Below, piece by piece: positions 15,929 to 23,904 of a stretch of DNA of 33,890 nt. The position numbers and the translations under genes are program-made. Position 1 is the stretch's first letter; each line of letters begins with the position of its first letter. The notes under the pieces were generated by a model. It was not told the origin of the DNA and made no database searches. It saw nothing but the letters and a program-made list of their open reading frames with translations. This DNA is from Candidatus Woesearchaeota archaeon. GTDB taxonomy: Archaea; Nanobdellota; Nanobdellia; Woesearchaeales; GW2011-AR9. Where the stretch lies: positions 1-33,890 of the forward strand of contig JAGVYE010000048.1 in the NCBI GenBank assembly GCA_018303445.1, in the 5' to 3' direction.

Positions 15929-17485
15929 ATGAGAGATTGGGCACTTTTACAACGAAAAACGCACTGTTATGTGACACCCTTTATTGAACAGATAGGGAAA
16001 GTTTTTGCGAAATCTGTAGAACGGGTATGGTTCGAAAAATCATTTCATGAATGCCTCGTGTACTACCAAAAAGGTGTTATGCACTGGTACGGAAGGAAAA
16101 AAATTGTAGGAGACACCTTCCATTATATTTCAAAGAAGATTATAAAAAACCCATCTTATAGAAAGGAAATCCATACTCTTTTTGAAAAGAAAATCAAGAA
16201 GTTATTATTACTTTCAGAAAAAATTAGAAATGAAAAATTAGCGTCTTTTTCTGGTCAACAGCTCTGGCAACTTTACAAAAAATATATTGATTTATATGAA
16301 GAAACATATATTTACAGTGAACCTCTTCCCTTAGCCACGAGTGAGGCAGTTATAGAACATCTTAGGAACGAGCTTGCAAAGAAAATCCCGGATAAGAATC
16401 AAATCAATGAATTGATGACGACACTTACAACACCAAAAGAAAGATCATTCATCAGAAAAGAAGAAGAGGATTTTTTAAAATTAGCAAGAGAAATCCAGAA
16501 TGATAAAAAAGTACTAACTATTTTTCGAAAGTATAATTCCATTATTCTTAGAAAAAAAATCGAAAAGAGAGGAATTTTTCATCAGATCGAAAAGCATTAC
16601 GAGAATTATTGCTGGATTCCTTATGATTATGGTGTGATAATCTGGGATTTACCCTATTTTCTCACTTCTTTGCAAAAGACCGTTTTAAAGAGTAATACCA
16701 AAAATGAATTAAAGAAGAAAAAAGTTGAACACCAAGAATTAGAAAAACGACAGAATGAACTAAGTGAAAAATATAACCTCTCTGCGAAGATAAAAAACTT
16801 ATTCATATACGTACAATGGGCTACTTACATGATGGATTACAAAAAAGAACTCTTTACAAAATCCCATTATTTGGTTATTCCTTTAATTGAAGAGTTGGCC
16901 AGAAGAGCTTTCACGACTAATATTCTGGTACGTTTTATGCGTCATGAAGAAATCAAAGAAATGCTTCTTCAAGACAAGGCCCTATCACAAAAAGAGTTAG
17001 AGCAACGTTATCAGAATAGTATTCTTGTTTGGGATAAGGAAGGAGCAACACGATTTATGGGCGATAAAGAAAAAAAGAAATTTATTCGAGAAAACGTAGA
17101 AGAGAAAGAAGAAACAACAAAAGTAACGAAGATTTATGGTGTCTGTGCTAGTGTAGGAAAATGTAAAGGAAAGGTGAAAGTAGTGCGAAGTGCCATGCAC
17201 GTCCTTAAAGTAGAAGAAGGAGATATCTTGGTAGCACCTATGACTTCCCCCGATTACGTCATTGGGATGAAAAAAGCTGCGGCCATCATTACTGACGAAG
17301 GAGGCTTAACCAGTCATGCCGCAATTGTCGCGAGAGAATTGAAAATACCTTGTGTTGTAGGAACGAAAAATGCGACTAAATTATTGAAAGATGGAGATAT
17401 CGTAGAAATTAACGCCAATCACGGGTCCATAACAATTGTGAATTCTGCCCGAAAAACATTTTTAAACCATAGTCAATACCCCTAG
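15929..17485 (+). CDS. PEP-utilising-enzyme mobile-domain protein, paralogue 7
   Basis: The longest member, 518 aa, starting 1 bp after paralogue 6. Motifs: VMHWYG near the N-terminus, LTTPKERSF, YCWIPYDYG (very close to the motif in archaeal PEP-synthase-like proteins) and MDYKKE in place of DxRKK. The swivel domain has GDILVAPMTSP and TDEGGLTSHAA with the catalytic His at 463. About 13 extra residues follow the domain. They overlap the promoter of the acyltransferase gene, so the tail may be non-functional. Confidence 0.85.
   Translation: MRDWALLQRKTHCYVTPFIEQIGKVFAKSVERVWFEKSFHECLVYYQKGVMHWYGRKKIVGDTFHYISKKIIKNPSYRKEIHTLFEKKIKKLLLLSEKIRNEKLASFSGQQLWQLYKKYIDLYEETYIYSEPLPLATSEAVIEHLRNELAKKIPDKNQINELMTTLTTPKERSFIRKEEEDFLKLAREIQNDKKVLTIFRKYNSIILRKKIEKRGIFHQIEKHYENYCWIPYDYGVIIWDLPYFLTSLQKTVLKSNTKNELKKKKVEHQELEKRQNELSEKYNLSAKIKNLFIYVQWATYMMDYKKELFTKSHYLVIPLIEELARRAFTTNILVRFMRHEEIKEMLLQDKALSQKELEQRYQNSILVWDKEGATRFMGDKEKKKFIRENVEEKEETTKVTKIYGVCASVGKCKGKVKVVRSAMHVLKVEEGDILVAPMTSPDYVIGMKKAAAIITDEGGLTSHAAIVARELKIPCVVGTKNATKLLKDGDIVEINANHGSITIVNSARKTFLNHSQYP
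17459..17466 (+). promoter_or_regulatory. TATA box of the acyltransferase-led gene group
   Basis: TTTTTAAA inside the last codons of paralogue 7 is centred about 26 bp before the ATG at 17489. The downstream group can therefore be expressed apart from the array. Confidence 0.6.
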
Positions 17486-17488
17486 AAT

Positions 17489-18583
17489 ATGAAAAGCTAC
17501 ATTAAAGAAGCTGTACAACAATTACAGCAATCTTCTAAATTAAAGAAAGAGATAGAACTCAAAAATCCCAACGATTACAAAAAGAACTTTCTTCGTATCT
17601 CCTATAACAAACTCCTTTTCTTCCTCCAAACCAGAATAGTTCCTTCCCACTTTAAAAACTGGCTTCTCAGAACCTCGGGAATGAACATCGGCGATGATGC
17701 CTGCATCCCTCATTATATTAAGTTCGATCCCTATTTCCCTGAATTAATTTATCTCGAAAAAGGTTCTTTGGTAGGCGGACTATGTACATTAGTCACCCAT
17801 AAAATAGAAGGAAACAAGCTTCTTTTAGGAAAAGTCATTTTAGAAGAAAGAACCATGATTGGTGGAGATTGTATTATGTTCCCCGGGTCAAAAGTAAGTA
17901 AAAAATCTCTGCTCATGTTCTTTTCAGATTTAAATAAAGTTATCCCCGAAGGCGAATTATGGGGAGGAAAACCAGCTCAAGGAGTGAAAAAGTTCTCGTC
18001 AGAAGAAATCGAGAAGTTCTTCGCTCTATCAAAAAATGATTCTGAGTATTACAAATCCTTTAAAAAAAAAGTGCGAGAATTTCTTCATGATCCTACAAAA
18101 ACATATTTAAAAATTCAGTATAACGGAAAAAGATTAACAGCTGGAAATGATTGGTGGCGTGCCCGGAATATGATCCGTATCTTCTGGAATGGAGGCATCA
18201 CCGAAATTACTCGTCCCTTGCCTCATTGCAGGTTAAAAACAACACTTCTGCGTCTCGCTGGCATAAAGATCGGAAAGAACTGCCATATTGGCAAAGGTGT
18301 TATCTTTGACCATTTATTTGGAGATAATGTTACGCTAGAAGACAATGTAACTTTAGGAGAAAATGCCTATCTTGACGGTCATGAATATACTACTACTCAA
18401 ACTATTTTCGGCAAAACCGTTATAAAAAAAGGAGCCCATATTAAACACCATGCTTTTATTAGAACTGGCACTATTATCGGAGAAAACACGATTATCGAAC
18501 CATTTAGTGTTGCCCAGCGTGAAATTCCCTCCAACGAAATATGGGGTGGAAATCCGGCTGTGTTCCTAAAAAAGAAGGCCTAA
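17489..18583 (+). CDS. Fused double hexapeptide-repeat (left-handed beta-helix) acyltransferase
   Basis: A 364-aa protein with two LbH acyltransferase-like units in tandem. Unit 1 (about 58-168) has GMNIGDDACI, the FDPYFPELI segment typical of sugar and serine O-acetyltransferases, a candidate catalytic His (H104 in LVTH), and ends in GELWGGKPAQ. Unit 2 (about 246-360) repeats the pattern with GIKIGKNCHI, DGHEYT (H298), GTIIGENTII and NEIWGGNPA. A helical linker joins them. Such enzymes move acetyl or other acyl groups from CoA to hydroxyl or amino groups. Acceptors are unknown. Downstream lie a hydrolase and a phosphotransacetylase, so acyl chemistry is a shared theme. Confidence 0.82.
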   Translation: MKSYIKEAVQQLQQSSKLKKEIELKNPNDYKKNFLRISYNKLLFFLQTRIVPSHFKNWLLRTSGMNIGDDACIPHYIKFDPYFPELIYLEKGSLVGGLCTLVTHKIEGNKLLLGKVILEERTMIGGDCIMFPGSKVSKKSLLMFFSDLNKVIPEGELWGGKPAQGVKKFSSEEIEKFFALSKNDSEYYKSFKKKVREFLHDPTKTYLKIQYNGKRLTAGNDWWRARNMIRIFWNGGITEITRPLPHCRLKTTLLRLAGIKIGKNCHIGKGVIFDHLFGDNVTLEDNVTLGENAYLDGHEYTTTQTIFGKTVIKKGAHIKHHAFIRTGTIIGENTIIEPFSVAQREIPSNEIWGGNPAVFLKKKA

Positions 18584-18595
18584 AAAGGGGATGAA

Positions 18596-19684
18596 ATGAA
18601 AGTACTATTATTTCTACTTCATGTAGAAAGTCATGGAAAAAAAAGAAATGAGAAAAGTTCTAACGCCTCTTCAGGTAAGCCAACTGTTTCTTACTTCGAT
18701 TACAAAACAGGAAATAAAGTCGATACTGATTTTGCAAAGTTGCAGCATGAACTGGCGCCGAAACGACACCAAGCCCCTTCTCGCCCTGGTCTTGGCAAAC
18801 TGGTTAGCGCCGCTATAAACAATGTAAAAAACGTCGCCGTGAATGCTTTTGACAACACCGTTGGTTATGGTATTGCCCAATATCAAAATTATCAAACCAG
18901 AAGAGAGCTCAAAAAGAGTCCTAAGACTGATAAGTATATGACTGTCCACATTCCAGGACTATTTCAAAATATCGGCTCGCAATGGCGTTTTGCCAAATTG
19001 GAGCGGCAAAAAGGAAGATTGCCATATCACGTCCATCCTCATAATGAGCTTCATAAGGCGGAAAGAGAAGCTGCCGCACGAGCACAACTTGATGACCTCA
19101 AAAAACTAACTGGTGCTAATCCCTACAAAATTGTGAGCGGCCATAGCGATGGAGCCGCTCTCGCCATAGGATTAGCTCAGGATAAAAAAACAGTTGAAGA
19201 GCATAAGATAGCATACGTCCAAGCCAGAGCCCCTTCCGCTCATGGCACGATAAAACTAGACTCCCTAGGAAAAAGACTCCTTATTCCTTTAGCTCCCAAT
19301 GATAACGTTCATAAAAATATTTATGCTCGGAAAGGAGCAGTAGAAAACGCCTCTAAGAAACCATACGTTCCTGTTGATGTCGTAGCAGGAGAATATGATG
19401 CCTTAGCTACGCCGAGAGATGCTGTATACAAAAATGCTCGGGCTCATTATCTAGTACGAGGGAAAGATTCCACTCATTTTGGCACTAGCGGAGTAAATAG
19501 TAAAGTTAATCAAAGTTTTTCCGAACACATTGACGATTTGGTTAAAGAACATCAGAGTTCTAAAACGAGAGAATCAGGAAAGCCTGGAACCATGTACGTA
19601 GCTAAGTCTTATGGTGTTAAACCATACCAAGCCGCAAATGATGAATCGACGACCCATAAATATAAAAAAGCCGCTCACCATTAG
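18596..19684 (+). CDS. Alpha/beta-hydrolase-fold protein
   Basis: A 362-aa protein with a plausible catalytic triad in order: nucleophile elbow GHSDG (182-186, S184), acid D268 in AGEYDALATP, and H294 in STHFGTSG. HIPGLFQN (118-125) could supply the oxyanion hole. The first 60-70 residues are low in structure and very basic or polar. A GGGG ribosome-binding site ends 5 bp before the ATG at 18596; the nearer ATG at 18591 is out of frame and closes at once. The gene lies 12 bp after the acyltransferase, with which it is probably cotranscribed. Substrate unknown; lipase, esterase and thioesterase are all possible. Confidence 0.7.
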   Translation: MKVLLFLLHVESHGKKRNEKSSNASSGKPTVSYFDYKTGNKVDTDFAKLQHELAPKRHQAPSRPGLGKLVSAAINNVKNVAVNAFDNTVGYGIAQYQNYQTRRELKKSPKTDKYMTVHIPGLFQNIGSQWRFAKLERQKGRLPYHVHPHNELHKAEREAAARAQLDDLKKLTGANPYKIVSGHSDGAALAIGLAQDKKTVEEHKIAYVQARAPSAHGTIKLDSLGKRLLIPLAPNDNVHKNIYARKGAVENASKKPYVPVDVVAGEYDALATPRDAVYKNARAHYLVRGKDSTHFGTSGVNSKVNQSFSEHIDDLVKEHQSSKTRESGKPGTMYVAKSYGVKPYQAANDESTTHKYKKAAHH

Positions 19685-19691
19685 CTAAAAC

Positions 19692-20684
19692 ATGCCCAAT
19701 TCTCTTCTTTCTATAATGAAAAAAATAGCTAGAAAAAAGCCTGTGAAGATTCTTGTGTGCGAAGGCTGGGATGAACGGTGTTTGCGAGCTTCTGCTGAAA
19801 TTTTAAAGAAAAAAATAGTTAAGATTGTTTTGTTAGGAAACAAACCGGAAATAACCAAACAGGCAAAGAAACTAAAAGTCGATATCTCAAATGCTGAAAT
19901 GGTTGATTATAAAAAATTTAAAGGAAAAGAGAAACTAGTGAACAAATTAGTAGAACTTCGTAAACATAAAGGTATTACCACGGAAGAAGCGCGGAAACTT
20001 CTCGAGGATGAAAATTATTTTGGTTGCATGTATGTCCTTGCTGGATACGCCGATGGATTAGTGGGATCAGCAATTTGCCCTACCGCCGCCTTAATGCGTC
20101 CTGCTTTACAACTTCTCCGCCAGCCGGGAAAAATTGTCAACGAAGTTTCAATTGTCAAAGTTCCCCAGAAAAAAAATCAAATTTACTTTGTGAGTGATTG
20201 CAGCCTTAACATTAATCCTTCCGCAGAAGAACTCGCGCAAATTGCCGTGAATACAGCTTCAGTAGCGCGTACATTTAAATACAACTCCAAAGTAGCTTTT
20301 CTTTCCTATTCAACAAAAGGAAGTGGAGGAGATGGAGAAGATCTTCAATTAATTCGTAAAGCCGTCGAAATAGCTCAAAAACAAGATCCTCAAAGCGTGT
20401 ATGAGGGAGAGATGCAAGTTGATGCTGCCGTTGACGTCAATGCCGCAAAGAGAAAATGTCCCCATGCCAAGATTAAGGGAGATGCCAACGTCCTTATCTT
20501 TCCCAATTTAATGGCCAGCAACATTCTTACCCATGCCCTAATGCGTTTTTCTGATGTAACGTTCTATTTTACCATTCTTAAAGGCATGCAAAAATCTGTT
20601 GGCATCTTAGGTAGAAGTACTCCCATGGAAGTCGTGAGAAACATCATCATCAGCGTCGCCATGGAGGCTAATAGTCATGATTAA
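19692..20684 (+). CDS. pta: Phosphate acetyl/butyryltransferase (Pta family)
   Basis: Interconverts acyl-CoA plus phosphate and acyl phosphate plus CoA. Family marks are EGWDERCLRA near the N-terminus, ICPTAALMRPAL, VAFLSYSTKGS, EGEMQVDAA and NVLIFPNLMASNI, all in the usual order of the PTA_PTB domain; the length of 330 aa is usual. No acetate kinase is seen in the window, so whether acetyl phosphate feeds ATP synthesis here is open. The gene begins 7 bp after the hydrolase and overlaps the HAD gene by 8 bp. An internal Met at residue 9 is an alternative start. Confidence 0.87.
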   Translation: MPNSLLSIMKKIARKKPVKILVCEGWDERCLRASAEILKKKIVKIVLLGNKPEITKQAKKLKVDISNAEMVDYKKFKGKEKLVNKLVELRKHKGITTEEARKLLEDENYFGCMYVLAGYADGLVGSAICPTAALMRPALQLLRQPGKIVNEVSIVKVPQKKNQIYFVSDCSLNINPSAEELAQIAVNTASVARTFKYNSKVAFLSYSTKGSGGDGEDLQLIRKAVEIAQKQDPQSVYEGEMQVDAAVDVNAAKRKCPHAKIKGDANVLIFPNLMASNILTHALMRFSDVTFYFTILKGMQKSVGILGRSTPMEVVRNIIISVAMEANSHD

Positions 20685-21273
20685 GTTGATTATCTTCGAC
20701 TTTTCTGACGTTTGCTTTAGTTTAGAAGAACCTCCCTTTTTGCAAAAGTTCGCCCGAGAACACCATCTATCATATCCAGAATTTGAAGCAGCTTATATGG
20801 AATTACTCAAGAAAGCCGAAGTAGGAGAAGATACCGGAATAAACTTATGGGAGAAAATTCTAAGAAAATATAACCTAAAAGGAGACCCGCAACAGATTAT
20901 TAAAGAAATGATGGACATAAAATATGCCTATCAAGATATTCTTAATCTCACCCAGAAATTACATCAGAAGTATAAAACAGCCTATTTTACAAACTATAAT
21001 GAAGACTACTGGAAACATATTGAACAGAGATTCGATCTCAAACCATACTTTGACTTTGGTGTTGTTTCATTTCAAGTAAAATCAAGAAAACCAGAAATTC
21101 ACGGCTTTAAAGTCATTTTAGACCATTTTAATGTTAAGCCAGAAGAAACTGTATTTATTGATGATTCAGCAAAAAATTTAGTTGAACCTGGAAAAATAGG
21201 AATTCATATCATTCTCTTTCAGAATAAAGAACAATTGGTAGAAGAATTAAGGAAAAGAAAGATAACTATTTAA
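20677..21273 (+). CDS. HAD-superfamily hydrolase-like protein (subfamily IA)
   Basis: A 198-aa protein with HAD motifs in order: FDFSDV (nucleophile D8), FTN (T105), K138 in SRKPE and FIDDS (D162, D163). The second Asp of the usual DxD, which acts as acid/base in phosphatases, is Ser here. Members with changes at this site include haloacid dehalogenases and enzymes of altered activity, so simple phosphatase action is not assured. It overlaps the end of pta by 8 bp and should be coupled to it. Confidence 0.75.
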   Translation: MIKLIIFDFSDVCFSLEEPPFLQKFAREHHLSYPEFEAAYMELLKKAEVGEDTGINLWEKILRKYNLKGDPQQIIKEMMDIKYAYQDILNLTQKLHQKYKTAYFTNYNEDYWKHIEQRFDLKPYFDFGVVSFQVKSRKPEIHGFKVILDHFNVKPEETVFIDDSAKNLVEPGKIGIHIILFQNKEQLVEELRKRKITI

Positions 21274-21331
21274 TAGAATTACAAGCTTATAAGGAGTTCT
21301 CTTGTTGTACCCAGCACATTTAAAGATAAAA

Positions 21332-21339
21332 CTTATAAG
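21332..21339 (+). promoter_or_regulatory. TATA-like palindrome before the second HAD gene
   Basis: CTTATAAG is centred 33 bp before the ATG at 21369, giving an expected leader of about 7 bases. The same octamer occurs at 21286-21293. Confidence 0.4.
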
Positions 21340-21368
21340 TAGTGACAATTTTTAAGAAAAAGTTGAGA

Positions 21369-22004
21369 ATGAAAAAGCTTAAGCTCTATGATTGGAACGG
21401 CACGCTTGTTACTCTAGATGGGCTTCGTGCCTACTTCGAAGAGCATCATGCTCAACTATGGCATGAATACAAAATCTTAGGGGATAGAGACCCTGAACTT
21501 AAGAAAAAACATCTTCCGAGAATGATGGAGCTAGTCGAATACGCTACTCAAAACGACTTATACCCTGTTAATGTCATGCCCAGGGCCGTAGAAAGACTTC
21601 AAGCAGATCAAACAGAAGGATTTAGAAGGGTTGTTTTCACAAGTATATCACGTGAACTGTTAAGAAAACAGAGCCGTGAGTTGGGCATTGCCAATCTTGT
21701 TGATGAAGTAATAACCCTTGAAGATATGAAACAAGAATTTGGTTTAGAAGGAGTAACAAAAGAAAGTCCTGAAACATACCAAGCTTTAGTTCAATTTTTA
21801 CAACAACATAACTTAGGAATTTGTGAAACATATACAGATGATGGAAAGCCTCGTATAATTACTGCCGTAGAAGTAAATAGAATGTTCGCAGAAAGATCCT
21901 TACCGGGACTAGGAAGATTATACTTACTTGATCCAAAAGCAAAAGAATCTCTTATGGAACAACCAGGATATAAAGTTATTAACAACCTTCAATTAGTAAG
22001 GTAG
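21369..22004 (+). CDS. HAD-like hydrolase-fold protein
   Basis: Starting at the ATG at 21369 gives 211 aa with the motif-I strand right at the N-terminus (LYDWNGTLV, D8), as is usual for HAD proteins. A GTG at 21342 is possible but sits too close to the TATA-like box. Other motifs: FTS (T91), K131 and a late TDDGKPR (D157, D158). Motif I is DWNGT, with Asn in place of the second Asp. Eukaryotic-type and archaeal HAD proteins with DxNGT motifs exist, but the substrate cannot be read. It ends 4 bp before the eighth mobile-domain gene. Confidence 0.65.
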   Translation: MKKLKLYDWNGTLVTLDGLRAYFEEHHAQLWHEYKILGDRDPELKKKHLPRMMELVEYATQNDLYPVNVMPRAVERLQADQTEGFRRVVFTSISRELLRKQSRELGIANLVDEVITLEDMKQEFGLEGVTKESPETYQALVQFLQQHNLGICETYTDDGKPRIITAVEVNRMFAERSLPGLGRLYLLDPKAKESLMEQPGYKVINNLQLVR

Positions 22005-22008
22005 AAAC

Positions 22009-23331
22009 ATGCCATATACCAAATGGGCCACACGATTAAGCGCTGTAATAAGAGAAGTGCCTCTTGCCCTCTATTTAAATCAAAAAGGATTAAAACGCTT
22101 TCTCAGCGTGCCTGTTGATCAACTATACTCTGAATTTTATGTTGAAAAGGAATCATTTCAAGCTGTTCTACGGGGCCATATGAAAGAACTGTGGAAAAAT
22201 CCAGATTTATACACTAACGAGTATGAAAAAGCAGCACAATCGCTGATCGAAAAAGCAAAAAGAGTTTATCGCGCCATTAAGGGTGACCGAGCTATTCTAT
22301 GGGAAGCCTATGAACAGTACTATCAAGAGAAAATCAAATATGGTTTCTATTTCGTTTCAACCTTCTCTATAGAAGAATTCATCATTCCAAAACTAAGTGA
22401 ATTATTTCCAAACGAAATAATTATGATTACGTCGCCAGACAAACCATTCTCTTTTCAAATTATGAAGAAAGAACTTCTAAAAAGATCAGTGTCAGAAGTA
22501 CAAAAGGAATTTGGCTGGTTGAATGTCTATAATTACCATGATGGAGATTATCCTGTTTCCTATTTCGCTGAAATGAAGAGAGATTTAAAAGAATACGAAG
22601 TTAAAGATATCTTTGAAAATCTTGATAGAAATAAACAAGAGTTCACGACCTTCATCGCCACAATTCAGGATCAAAATCTAAAACGGGACTGCATCCTTGC
22701 CCATCAATGCGCTTTTATTAAAACTGATCGTGTTGATCGATGGAAACGTGCTATGCCGTATATACGAGAGATGTTAAAAACTATCACCAATGAAACTGAA
22801 GGCTGGACGATGTTAGAGATAATCAATCTTACTCAGGAAGAATTAAAAAACGTTGTTCTTCACCAAAAATACCCTTTGTTAAAAGAAGTGCAATTGCGTT
22901 CACAAAAAGAATGCCTTTTTAATATTCAAGATAGCAAACTATCATTTATTTACGATAAAAACGAAATCCAAAAAATGAAACAACAATTAACACCACAAGA
23001 CGCTCCAGAAATTTCAAATCTGCAAGGTGTCATCGCCTCTCCAGGCAAGGCAAAAGGAAAAGTTATCATCGTGAGAGGAAAACATGACCTTGCCAAAGTG
23101 AAAGAAGGAAATGTTCTTATTGCCACTTATACCATTCCAGATTACACTCCCGCCATGAAAAAAGCAGCCGCGATTATTACCGAAGAAGGCGGCTTAACCT
23201 CCCATGCCGCCGTTATTTCTCGGGAATTGAGAAAACCATGTGTGATGAACATTCACAACGCCACGAAAACATTTAAAGATGGCGAATGTGTGGAAGTCGA
23301 CGCAGAAAAAGGAATTGTAAGAAAAGTATAA
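22009..23331 (+). CDS. PEP-utilising-enzyme mobile-domain protein, paralogue 8 (divergent)
   Basis: A 440-aa relative of the array members, about 5 kb downstream of them. The helical N-terminal part is shorter and the DxRKK motif is replaced by DRWKR. The swivel domain keeps the catalytic His (H399 in TEEGGLTSHAA) and the GNVLIATYTIP lead. However, TDEGG is TEEGG, and the conserved GT after IPC is lost (PCVMNIHNAT). The protein may still be phosphorylated but has changed at two surface positions near the His. It lies 4 bp after the HAD gene and so belongs to the same operon. Confidence 0.82.
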   Translation: MPYTKWATRLSAVIREVPLALYLNQKGLKRFLSVPVDQLYSEFYVEKESFQAVLRGHMKELWKNPDLYTNEYEKAAQSLIEKAKRVYRAIKGDRAILWEAYEQYYQEKIKYGFYFVSTFSIEEFIIPKLSELFPNEIIMITSPDKPFSFQIMKKELLKRSVSEVQKEFGWLNVYNYHDGDYPVSYFAEMKRDLKEYEVKDIFENLDRNKQEFTTFIATIQDQNLKRDCILAHQCAFIKTDRVDRWKRAMPYIREMLKTITNETEGWTMLEIINLTQEELKNVVLHQKYPLLKEVQLRSQKECLFNIQDSKLSFIYDKNEIQKMKQQLTPQDAPEISNLQGVIASPGKAKGKVIIVRGKHDLAKVKEGNVLIATYTIPDYTPAMKKAAAIITEEGGLTSHAAVISRELRKPCVMNIHNATKTFKDGECVEVDAEKGIVRKV

Positions 23332-23335
23332 CGAC

Positions 23336-23848
23336 TTAGGGAATTTTTGGAATTTCCCTCTCTATTGTAATGATGGGCTGATAAGGCGTATACAACGAAA
23401 GGAGATTAACTATCTCACTAAGACTCTGCCCATCCTTTACAAGAACAACTGTTCCATCGCTGCTCGCAGGATGTAAAAGAGGATGCTGTCCTTTAAAGAT
23501 TCGAACACGACCTTCTCCATTTGCCGTTCGTAAATAATTTAAATGAGTCGCATCCGGAACGTCTGATCTCCTATACGTAAAAGTTAGAATATCAATTTGA
23601 TCATTAGGCTGGACGCGCTGCTGTATAATCTCGCTCTGACAAAGAGGAAATCTCTGAGAAGGTAGGTCTTTTGGCCTTCGTTGTGGATTAAAACCATAAA
23701 AATCTACCTGCCAGACATCATCAAGTGGTGAGCCAAGAATAGGAATTGCCTGAGCAGAACGTATCTCCACCACGTCAGATACTGCTGTTAACACCCTAAT
23801 AATTATTTGAGAATCTCCTTGTGGAACATAAATACGTGCTTGTTGCAT
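23336..23848 (-). CDS. Hypothetical protein, mostly beta
   Basis: A 170-aa soluble protein with no family recognised. Alternating hydrophobic residues suggest beta strands. The C-terminal part (FKGQHPLLHP...GTVVLVKDGQSLSEIVNLLS) has a ubiquitin-like or small beta-grasp feel, but that is weak. There are no membrane segments or cysteine clusters; only one Cys is present. The minus-strand ATG at 23848 has the palindromic TATA box about 30 bp upstream, shared with the divergent SprT-like gene. The 3' end is 4 bp from that of paralogue 8. Confidence 0.6.
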   Translation of the reverse strand: MQQARIYVPQGDSQIIIRVLTAVSDVVEIRSAQAIPILGSPLDDVWQVDFYGFNPQRRPKDLPSQRFPLCQSEIIQQRVQPNDQIDILTFTYRRSDVPDATHLNYLRTANGEGRVRIFKGQHPLLHPASSDGTVVLVKDGQSLSEIVNLLSLYTPYQPIITIEREIPKIP

Positions 23849-23872
23849 TTATTTGCTAAGATAAACGCTATA

Positions 23873-23883
23873 TTTTTATAAAA
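23873..23883. promoter_or_regulatory. Palindromic TATA box between two divergent genes
   Basis: TTTTTATAAAA contains the perfect palindrome TTTATAAA (23875-23882). It is centred 30 bp from the minus-strand start at 23848 and 27 bp from the plus-strand ATG at 23905, so it may serve both directions. It is only 8 bp from the first plus-strand ATG at 23887, which argues for the later start. Confidence 0.55.
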
Positions 23884-23904
23884 GTTATGGACAAAAAAGA
23901 AAAT

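Noticed and set aside
5431-17485. Calling the array proteins PEP synthase or PPDK
   Set aside because: Only the mobile domain is shared. The ATP-grasp and PEP-binding domains needed for those reactions are absent.
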